Shown: in pieces, positions 32,614 through 41,862 of the stretch
How positions within the stretch are numbered: position 1 is the first letter of the stretch
How the letters are laid out: each line of letters opens with the position of its first letter
Assembly (NCBI RefSeq): GCF_010093535.1
Contig: NW_022985181.1
Location: 505,701 to 569,700 of the forward strand
Source of the DNA: Lindgomyces ingoldianus
Taxonomy: Eukaryota; Ascomycota; Dothideomycetes; Pleosporales; Lindgomycetaceae
Direction: 5' to 3'
DNA: 64,000 bases
Position numbers and translations under genes: made by a program
The notes under the pieces: model-generated
Told to the model about the DNA's origin: nothing
Seen by the model: only the letters and a program-made list of their open reading frames with translations
The model's database searches: none

Positions 32614-35600
32614 CAGTGTGTCCAACCGTTAGTTACGGAGCCTTTTGGAGGCTGTATAGTACAGTTACGGAAGAGGAGGCTGTTACTAACTAACTGTACG
32701 GAGGATATAACGTCAGTGTACAGTTAGGATACAGTAACTAAAGTATATTAAAGTATTATAAAGTAATTGCGCTAAAGCTAAAGACTATACCTAATTAGGA
32801 AGTTGTAATACCTCTTATAAGATCTACTATTATTAATCTTACTGTTTTAATGTACTCTATAAGCTTAGTTAGCTTACTAGTAACAGTGTTGTTATATAAC
32901 TAATTCTTCTACAGTTAAAGAGCCTCTATTGTTAACACTAATAGTTAATTCCTTTTTATTATAATAGTCTTTTTAGCCTGTAAGAAGCACTGCTTACACT
33001 TATATAAGGTTACTAAAATTAATAGGAAATTAAGAGTAATTTTATAAAGGATAAAGTAGTAAAGTTAACTTTGCTGCTGCTACTACTTAAGCAGCTAAGT
33101 AAGCAGCTAATCTCTAGCATACTTATCTTCTACTAGAGAATTAAAGTAAGAGTCTAACTTATTAACTTTTTACCTCCTCTTTAAGCTATAACCTTTGTTA
33201 TTATAAAGGATAGTAAGGTTAACTAAAAGGGCCTTTTTAAGGCGCTTATTATGTGGGTTGCTGTAAGCTACTAAAAGCTTTCTTTATAATATCTTTAGTA
33301 ACACTGCCTCCTTTTCTTTTTCTTTCTCCTTAAAAGTCTTTAAGTAGCGTGTATAGATCTTCTAGATAGATAACTTTATATGCTTATACTAAAATAAGTA
33401 GTGTTTCTAGTAGTCTTTAAACTAAAAAAGGCAAAAAGACAAGTTAAAAATAGTTACTACATAGTAGTAAGAGATCTCTAGCTCTAAAATAAAAGTTTCC
33501 TAGTATATAGTAAGCTTTTTAATGCTAAAGGTAACACTATTTTTAAAGTAGTTACTGCAGTGCTTATAAGATAGGCGCTCTCTCTATGCTCTAAGCTTGT
33601 TATTAATTACCTGCAGGTATATAATTATTTACTATAAGCTACTGTAGCCTTATTTGCTAGTGCTGCCTTTAAGGCGTTTAGTTATTTTATAGAAGATTTT
33701 TAAAAAGTCTTTTATGCGCTCTACCTCTACTTATTTATTATTAGTAAGGCTGTTAAGTAGAGGATTATAACTATTATCTTTAATATTATTATTAACCTTA
33801 TTAGTAAGGCCTATGTTATAGCGCTTAGATTAGATAAAGCGCTAAATAAGCTTTTTAAGTTTAAAATAACATAGAATTATAAGATAAATAAAATGCCACT
33901 ATACACTGCTATCTTATAGTAGATTTAGTGTACTAAAGCTCTAAAAAACATTCTCCTTACTTAGTATAGTTATAATAGCTGTAAAGCTATTGCAACACTT
34001 ATTTAAGTAAAGGACTAAGTTATAGAAGTTATAAAGCTTTCTAACAACTTTATGCTATTAATAGAGCTTAAATTAATTCTAAAAAGCTGCATTAGCTAGC
34101 TCTTGTTCCTACAGGCTTATATTATTACTATAAATAACTGCCTTAACAATAATTTAGATAGTATAGCTAGCGCAGCGTATTTAGTTATTACTGCTAAAGT
34201 TAAGGTTTATATATAAGTTAAGATAATTAATAAGCTAGATGTTGTTATTTAACATGTTATCTACTATAAAGTAGTAGAATTTTAACTTAATATTATACTT
34301 CTAAAGAACTTTAATAATAGTACATGCTTAATTTGCGCTAGTCTTGTTACTGTATAGGTTTTTAAAGCTAATAAGTAGGTCTTACAGCTAGGTGTTAGCA
34401 TCTATGTACGCATTTATAAGCTGTATAAGCTAAGTTTAATAGGGCTTACTTACTAATAAAATGCGCAACAACTTCTAGCATTAAAAGGTAGTTAGGACTA
34501 CTCTACTTATCTAAGCTTAACATAATTTTGCTATAAGCTCTATATAACATAGTCTAAATTTTCTCTTTTTACTTTATAAAACTGTTATAAAGATATTGTA
34601 ATAGCGTAGTTAAAAAAGTAAAAAAAGTGTTAAAAAGATTAAGTTAATTTTAGGTAATAAAACTTTAACATCTAGCTAAGGTTAATTACTGCAGTAACTA
34701 ATTAGATACAACTACCTAGTTAACAAACACCTGCGCTAGAGCACCCTCCTGCCACAGCATATAAGCTACCTGCCGCCTTGCTCCTGCTACCTCTGCTGCT
34801 GCTATAAAGGGATTTAAAGGCCTTTAAGAGCTATCTAGCAGTATGCTAATGTTAGCATTAATCCTATAAACTACTTTAAAATGCTTTACTATATAAATAT
34901 TGCTATTAATAAGTTTAGCTACTTTTTAAACACTAGCTTTATAGTAAGCTTAATAGAGCTACAGCTGCTTCTTCTTACCTGCCTTAGTAACATGCTGCAG
35001 ATCTGCACTATATCTCTACATAAATAACACCTTCTAGTGCCTAAGAAGTTATAACTTATGCTTTATATAATATCCTAGCTAATCTGCGCTTAATTTAATG
35101 CTAAAACACTATATATTATTCTAGTTAATCTTAAAGGCAATTCTAATGTTATAGTAGGCATTATTTAGGTGCTCCTTAGCCTAGGTATCTTACATATGCT
35201 TTAAAGGAGTTGCTTCACGCAAGGACAGCGTAGATAGGCTAGGTAAGGCTATGTAGGCCTTCTCTAAGCGTTAGGATAAGGCAGCATGATATATCTGGGT
35301 GGCAGAACAGCTAGATAAGGCATGTAAGGATAAGGCTTGTAAGGATAAGGCCTGCAAGGATAGAGCCTGCAAAGTGGTAACACGCTAAGATAACTGCGTT
35401 ATTAATTAAGATAGGAATTAAGACATTATAATAAGTAAAAGAATAATGTAGATAGCATAGTTGCTAAATTTGTTAGAAGATTACTAACAAAACAGGTAAT
35501 AACAGCATTCTCTGCATTAATCTCTAAACACAAGCCCCCTAGCCCTTAGCAACCTGCCTTTAACTGCCTAAAACTACTAAAAATCCTATATAACTACTGT

Positions 35601-35728
35601 AAACAGTTAGTACAGCAGCCTCACGTATAGTACAGTATACTGAGTAGATGCCCTGTACGTACGTACGTGACCAAAATCAGTGTACTGCAGTACTGTACTA
35701 TTAGGTGTACTAACGGTTGGACACACTG
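32614..35728 (+). mobile_element. hAT-2 transposon in the A-T-TE gene (3115 bp)
   Basis: Inverted ends CAGTGTGTCCAACCGTTAGT (left) and a matching right end bound the element, with the perfect 8-bp duplication CTACTGGT (32606-32613 and 35729-35736). The interior is RIPed. A plus-strand transposase tail is suggested by a short GC-richer stretch at 35314-35373 coding four DKACK-like units. It belongs to a different hAT family from 24311 because the ends differ. Confidence 0.88.
35314..35373 (+). repeat. 15-bp tandem repeat coding DKACK units
   Basis: Four consecutive 15-base units read in frame as D-K-A-C-K (the last as D-R-A-C-K). It is apparently the C-terminal tail of the hAT-2 transposase, spared by RIP compared with its surroundings. 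Confidence 0.6.
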
Positions 35729-36822
35729 CTACTGGTCCCAACACGGCCGCGGAGCGCATATTGATTCGTATCTTTCATGAGCTGAAGTTCGGATCTGGCG
35801 TCAAGGGTATCGACTCGCCCATGCTAGATGCTGGAATGACATCTATTGATTTGATCCGTCTCAAACGGGAAGCTGAGAAATCATTCGAGATTGAAGAAAT
35901 CCCTATCATCACTCTCATGACAAACACCACCATTCGCTCTCTTGCCGCAGCAATTGACCGTTTGTGCCAATGTAATGGCAGCATATCATACGATCCAGTC
36001 ATTACACTTCAACCGAAGGGTGACCACACTCCTCTGTTCCTTGTCCATCCCGGTATCGGCGAGATGTTGGTATTTCTTGGAATGGTCCAGTATTTCCCAA
36101 ACCGACCGCTCTATGCGATGCGCGCTCGTGGGCTCAATGATGGTGAAGAGCCGTTCTCGGACCTCGAAGAGATCATCGTTACCTATCACTGTGCCATCAA
36201 AGCTCGTCAGCCTAGAGGCCCGTATGCCATTGCCGGATACTCATACGGCAGCATGCTCGCTTTTGAAGTCGCGAAGGTCCTGGAATCACAGGGAGACAGA
36301 GTCCAGTTTCTGGGATGCTTCAACCTTCCTCCCCATATCAAGACTCGTATGCGACAGCTCGATTGGACTGCTGGTATGGTACACATTGCGCAATTTTGCA
36401 GTATCATTACCGAGCAGCGTTCGGAGGAGCTCCTTGATGAACTCAGGGCGTTGTCCCACGAAGAGCAAGTCGCTCGGCTCCTTGCAGAGAGCGACGCCCA
36501 GCGCTGCGCAGAGCTGGCACTGACCCCCGCTGGCCTCCAGAATTGGACAGACATCTCTTGGTCTCTACAGAAGATTGGCTGGGAGTATGAGCCTAGCGGA
36601 GAAGTTTCACGCATGGATATATTCTACTGCCAGCCCCTCAAGGATGTTGCTCGGACTCGCGCCGACTACCACAAACAGCACCTAAATCACTGGGTCCATT
36701 TCAGTCGTAATGACCTGAGGTTTTGGGAAGTCAACAGACAGCATTACACCATGCTTGGGCCTGATCATGTCCCCACGTTTCAGCAAATTTTGAAAAGTGC
36801 ATTGGCTGCGCGAGGGTTGTAG

Positions 36823-37054
36823 GATATCTAGAAGCTTAGTCCTGTACGACTTTCTCAGTAACTATTACGTGCAAAAGATATTTGCTTATATGCAGAGTCT
36901 TGAACTAACTTACTTCCTTTCCTTGTTATTTACATAGGAAGTCGACCCAGCGAGTTCCTACGTGGTCCCGTGAGCTCACCTGCACCCTAGCATAATATCT
37001 CTTACGACTCGATTGGAACCTCGATCACAAAATTTTGTAAGAGTTCAAAATCAG
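36823..37054. other. Short spacer between convergent pseudogenes
   Basis: 232 bp between the A-T-TE stop and the stop of the beta-lactamase-fold gene. No distinct terminator motif is recognised. Confidence 0.4.
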
Positions 37055-39060
37055 TTACTGTGAAAAGTAGGAACTCATATCCACTTTGGCATATTCCCGA
37101 AACATAGCCTTCTGGAACTCCTCATGCAACCGCATCACGCCCGGAAACATCGGGGGCAGAATCTGACAGAAGGCAACTCCACACAGCCCAGTTTTGGGAT
37201 CCATATACTACTCTGTATCAGCAAGCGTCCATGCAAAGTATCTTACAATACTCACCCATGACATATTAGGCACGCCTCCCCAGAAATACGTCCCCTCCGC
37301 CATCCTCCCCTCCTGTCCCCCTTCACAAATCATCTCCGCAAAACTCCAAGTCTTCGCAATGTCCTCTGGTAGGCTCATTCCAAGATACTGGCTATGTGCC
37401 GGCGACGAGCGGAGATACTCGTTGAACGCCTTTTTGCACTGTTCATCCAGCTGTGGCCTGAACAACTCATCATACGATTCCGGCGTAAGGAGTCTATCGT
37501 CCCGTCGCAGCACAGCCTGCAAGAACTTGAAATAATCCCTCGCACTCCCGAACGCGCCTCCCCCGCCCAAACAATCCGTCCCGCCAAATAGGATATCAAA
37601 GTCCGGCGCATCGGCCGCAGGCCCCTCTCCCGTCTCGCTCAGCGTACTCAATGTTGCCATCCGGTCCCGCATATCCGCTCTCTCCCGCGGATAAAACGTG
37701 ATATCTCTAATCCCTAGAGGCTAGAAAACCTTCTGGCGCATGAATGCTTCCAGTGTCTTGCCTGTAACGCGCTCGATCATCTTGCCAGCCCAGTCTGGGC
37801 CCCCGCTGTACCGGAAACTGGTGCCGGGTTCGAAGAGTAGGGGGAGGGTGGTTTTGTGTTCGACGGTGGGGCCGGTCCAGGGCTGCTCGTTGCGGCTTTG
37901 GCGCCATTTGGCGAGGAGTGGGGAGAACCAGTCGTATTCGTAGCCAGAGGTGTGGGAGAGGATGTCGCTGGGGTTGTTAGTTTTTGCTGGAAGTGGCCTC
38001 GTGGGGATAAGACGGTGAGCATGTAAATTATATTGAATGGTACACTGAGGCTGCTTGAAGGATTTTCAAGTGGTTGGAGTTATGCCGATCTCGACTGATT
38101 GACTTACCGAAGTGTAATCGGAGTTTTATGCTTCTCGACCACTCCTTCGTTCTTCTCCTCATCAAACGCCGTCATGATGCCATACTTGCCCACTTCGGGT
38201 AGGACATTCGAAACGTCTTTATCCAGCTCAAGTATTCCGGCTTCTACAGCTTGCAAGCAAGCCACAGTAGTAAGCAGGGCTTCCAACGGGCCGTACTACG
38301 GTCCGTACAAAGTGAACCGTAACGGTCACGTGTTCAGTACAAACGTACCGAGTTCGTGAGCCGTACTGTATGATTAATGATGCCCTAGGTACAGTACGTA
38401 GTACAGATCGTATTACCCTTTTAGGAAGTTTGTATAGGGGTTCTGGAGGGGTAGGAGGGCTCTGGCAAGCAGGAGGCCTACAAACGCTTAAATCTCTTTC
38501 TAAGAGGTTTAATCTATCTATCTGCAGTCTGTTGTCTTAAAAATGCCTATTACAGACTATTTTCTATTCTAGAGTTATCTATCTACGCCTCTTACTGCCC
38601 TACAGGCCTTATCTAGTCCTATCTGCTCTTGTTACTAGGGAGAACTAGTTATTTTATAGTTAATTAGACCTTAATCTTGCGTCTCTAGAGACTTATAGTC
38701 TTAGCTGTTTTAACTAGAGTACAGCGTACTTTAATTAAATTGTACTACTTGTACAGATCACGTGAGCTGTAACAGCTACGACACGTACACCTACCTCTCC
38801 TCCTCCCTGTTGTACAAACGTACACAAAATCTCACCCGTACAGGCCTCAAAATCGCCCAATCGTACAGTACTACGCCTCGTTGGAAGCCCTGGTAGTAAG
38901 CAGCTTGGTCATGGAAGCAATAGCACATATTGTATCAAGGCTGAAGGGCTGCGCAGATCCCTCTTTCAGTGATGCGACACCGTCGGCTTTGGAGTATAGG
39001 ATATTGTCTGTCAGCGGATAGAATTTTAGCAATTGTGAAAGAAGCGATTGCGGGCGCGCG
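37055..39060 (-). pseudogene. LovD-like beta-lactamase-fold esterase/acyltransferase, disrupted
   Basis: Minus-strand segments give the class C beta-lactamase/LovD fold. The order is: an N-terminal part with the catalytic ASMTK (SxxK) near 38910, then VACLQAVEAG after the insertion, then a second exon with LSHTSGYEYDW, then the YSGG catalytic tyrosine motif, and a C-terminal GGVPNMSW. An intron (GTGAGT to TAG, about 37192-37250) leads to a last exon ending YSFSQ-like near 37055. Two lesions are clear. The MITE at 38275-38892 splits the codons just after SMTKLLTT, and a TAG at 37721-37723 interrupts the segment before PLGI. A further intron starts near 38105 with GTAAGT. The true N-terminus is not resolved. 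Such enzymes act as transesterases or hydrolases in polyketide and meroterpenoid clusters. It is convergent with the A-T-TE gene. Confidence 0.78.
38275..38892 (-). mobile_element. hAT-1 MITE inside the beta-lactamase-fold gene
   Basis: 618 bp with CAGGGCTTCCAACG ends and a perfect 8-bp duplication GTAGTAAG (38267-38274 and 38893-38900). It shares both terminal regions with hAT-1 (24311-32308), in the opposite orientation, and is a larger deletion derivative than the 22311 copy. RIP is slight compared with the full-length element. Confidence 0.92.
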
Positions 39061-40133
39061 GACTCCCCTAGCTTACTGTCTTTATCTCCTCTATATGGGC
39101 GGCTCCAACAAGTAGCGTGACAGCATCCTCGGGTTCTATTTCGGAAACTTCCGAAACAGCACTCCGAGGGAGGGCAAGGCCTAGAGCAGGATCTCTACTA
39201 GTATATAAAACGTTCCCGCGGTCGCTACTAGGAGTAAGATTATGTATAGCTTAAGCACTCTTGCAGTTGTTAAATAAAAGCAGCTATTCCTAATTTAAAT
39301 TCCTTAGCTATTAGAGTACTACTCTAGTATAGTCATCTCTAACTAAATTAGCCTCTTTACTACCTTTTCTTAAGCTACTTAAACTATTTATAGCTATAAT
39401 ACTCTTATAACTCTGTTTAATTATAAGTTAGCTACTTGTGTTAATCTAGAAGATGTAATTAAATCTACTATCTATTAGCAGGCCTCTACAATACGCTATT
39501 AGTAACTTATCTATGCTAATATTACTAGATAAACTATAATGCAATCTACGTCTTTTCTATGCTATCGAACCTATATAGGTATTAGATTAAAGGACTATCT
39601 ATAGAGTTAATATATTAGATAAGCGTACCTATATAGAACGACTCTACTAACTATAGATAATAGTTACTATAAGAGTCGCTATAAAGAGTCTATACTAACT
39701 CCTAATATAGATATACGCTAAGTATACTTATATAATATAGTAGCTAGAAATAAAACTCTAGCTAAATAGGCGACACATAATAAGAAGAATAATTAATACT
39801 ATTTCTATTACTAATTCATCTACAATCGTTGTACAATTATCTTAACTATCTTAAGAGAGTATAAATCTAATAATTAAGAGTCTTACTACCTCTCTATAAC
39901 AAGCTACTATGTCGTTACTACCTACTCGTAACGCTATAGTACTCTTTACTAACTACTTATTCTATACTTTATAGTTCTATTAGCTAAAAGCAAGCTATAA
40001 AGCTATATAAATATAGCTTATTATTAATTTAGATAGTAATAAGATATCTAGAACTAAACCTAAACAATCTATAATACTAATAGTTAATAGCTACGCACTA
40101 AATACTGCGATTACGAGTTAGAACGAAGGCTTT
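39061..40133. other. RIP-degraded repeat, probably retroelement
   Basis: GC-normal sequence up to about 39240, then AT-rich sequence with RIP-type stops. 39580-39860 is an inverted copy of sequence found at 46190-46560 and again at 46725-47000, so this belongs to a repeated element. No terminus could be fixed. Confidence 0.45.
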
Positions 40134-40474
40134 TGTTACGGTCTACGGTTGGACCAGCGTAACTCCACCAGTGGTGCTCCACAGCCTAGCTAGGTTGGAA
40201 CAGGGCTCGCTTATGAGCCAGTCGGAGGACACAGAGGTTACGGAAGCAGCGCAACTACCTGCAGTAGTGGAAGAATGCGTCATCTAGTGAGAAGGCAGGC
40301 CACGAGTCTATTAAGTCCAAGAGAGTTTGTGGAGTCGCGCTTGGCGGGCTTGCATGAACTTGTCCCACTCGTTCTTAGCACCCCTTAAATATGTATATAG
40401 TTTAGATCTTAAACAACCTTTAGGAGGTGTGTTTAATGTTTAGTTTATTCTTTACATAGACTGTGTAGCATTCA
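40134..40474 (+). repeat. Solo LTR
   Basis: 341 bp from TGTTACGG to GCATTCA, flanked by GCTTT on both sides. The first 250 bp are GC-rich and unmutated, the last 90 bp AT-rich. No second copy of this LTR was seen in the window, so the call rests on TG..CA ends and the duplication. Confidence 0.55.
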
Positions 40475-40500
40475 GCTTTTTAAAGAGCTGTAATACTATT

Positions 40501-40744
40501 TGTATATCTGCACCATATATACCTCCAACCCTGTCCAACAGGACCGTTTGACCCGTCCACCATACTGCCGCATAAGGGCAAACCACGATCCGGTCGCTCT
40601 ACCCTCCTCCAGTAGCCCAATAGCCTTTACGTAGGACTGTACACCCTGCCGTTGGCCCCTGACTCTCCGCCCTATCTCACCAGGGATACCACCGACCCGC
40701 GTGCTTCCAGGAAGCAAGGATTGTAACAGCTTTATACCTATACA
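40501..40744. repeat. Solo LTR-like GC-rich insert
   Basis: 244 bp from TGTATATC to CTATACA, flanked by ACTATT on both sides. It is a GC-rich island in RIPed sequence. The minus-strand ORF within it (73 codons) has no recognisable motif. It could also be a small MITE, since the extreme ends are inverted (TGTATA/TATACA). Confidence 0.5.
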
Positions 40745-41862
40745 ACTATTAGACCTATTCGTTAATAAACTAAAGGCCTATAAGAAGAACGTTAACTATT
40801 ATAAGACTCTTTTTAAATTATATAAAATTAGTAACTATGAATAGTTATATATAGGAATAAGCTGCTCTAAAGGAAATTGTTATGCTATTCTAGATAATAG
40901 TATTATAGTACCTATAGAATAACTGCTATAAGCGTAGTAAGCTAATCTATAACTAGGTTATCTCTCTATAAGATACTATTAGTATTAATAAGAAAACTAA
41001 ATAAGCTAGAACTTATAATTAATACCTCTAATCTCTTAAGCCTATAAAAAGAGTAGCTAACTAGAAAATATAGCTTATAGAATATAACGAGGCAGCTACT
41101 AAAGCTAAGACCTATTACGTTGCTAAAGTATAATCTATTAATAATATAGTTAAAAACTTTATTACTATGAATATATAAACTTCTACTATCTAGTATATAA
41201 TGCTATAAGACTATACCAGTTGCGATATAAGCTTAATAAGAAAAGAGATAATAAAATAGTTCTAGAAGTATATAGCTCTATATTATCTAAGTAAATATAA
41301 GGCATTATATAAGAGAACCTTTACTATAGGCGAGCTATCTTCTACTACTAGTAGTGCTACTACTCTAGAAATTAATAAAAACGTCTCTTAATTTAATGCC
41401 GCGCTATTTACTATAAATACTATATATAGTACTTCTATAAATACTATATATAGTACTTCTATAAATACTATATATAGTACTTCTATAAATACTATATATA
41501 GTACTTCTATAAATACTATATACAGCGCTTCTATAAATATTATACATAGTTAAGATAGATATTATAGTACTAAATAGGCTATAATAGAGTAACTTTTAGT
41601 AGAAGAGGCGAATAGAAGTAGTAGCTAGAAGTGCCCTGCCTATAACTAGCGCTACGCTCTATAAAATTATTACTACGCCTTTTTAGAATAGGTACTAGAC
41701 TAGTTTAAGCTCTATAATAGCTTCTCTAGTATAGTAAAATACTAAATAGAGAATAATAGAGATCTATAGAAAGGTATAAGAAAAATAAAATAACCTTACT
41801 TATATACTCCTTACATTAAATAGTTATATATACAAATACTAGAGATTAGAGAAGACTAACTA
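40745..41862 (+). mobile_element. Copia-like gag remnant
   Basis: RIPed plus-strand coding remnant. At about 41628-41690 a frame reads KCPA-x-x-x-RYAL-x-N-x-YYAF, which matches the zinc-binding tail of fungal Ty1/copia Gag when RIP-type changes are allowed. An in-frame 24-bp tandem repeat lies upstream. The right side is cut by the Fot-like insertion at 41863 and may continue at 44825-45073. Confidence 0.5.
41411..41550 (+). repeat. 24-bp tandem repeat, ~5.8 copies
   Basis: Units of 24 bp, starting CTATAAATACTATATATAG, with the first four apparently identical. In frame this codes an 8-residue repeat (TSINTIYS). The last units differ by a few bases. Confidence 0.9.

Larger units (their letters stand above)
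22919..36822 (+). pseudogene. A-T-TE (NRPS-like) synthetase broken by two hAT insertions
   Basis: The gene is in three pieces: 22919-24310, 32317-32613 and 35737-36822. Removing each transposon with one copy of its 8-bp duplication brings them into a single frame of 924 codons, the normal size for tridomain A-T-TE enzymes. The adenylation domain shows LTSGSTGAAK (177-186), GFGMTET (333-339) and WFRTGD. The carrier domain has DAGMTSIDL with the phosphopantetheine serine. The thioesterase has GYSYGS. This architecture is that of atromentin, terrequinone (TdiA-type) and aspulvinone synthetases, which activate and dimerise aryl 2-oxo acids such as indole-pyruvate or hydroxyphenylpyruvate. Besides the insertions, a TGA interrupts codon 511 (32455-32457), just before the STLGKLSR linker. 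The remaining sequence is not visibly RIPed. As it stands only truncated proteins could be made. Confidence 0.9.

Noticed and set aside
39061..39200. A possible N-terminal exon of the beta-lactamase-fold gene (a 40-codon open stretch on the minus strand)
   Set aside because: A candidate intron is present but the splice phase does not match the next exon, and the residues do not resemble the family's N-terminus.
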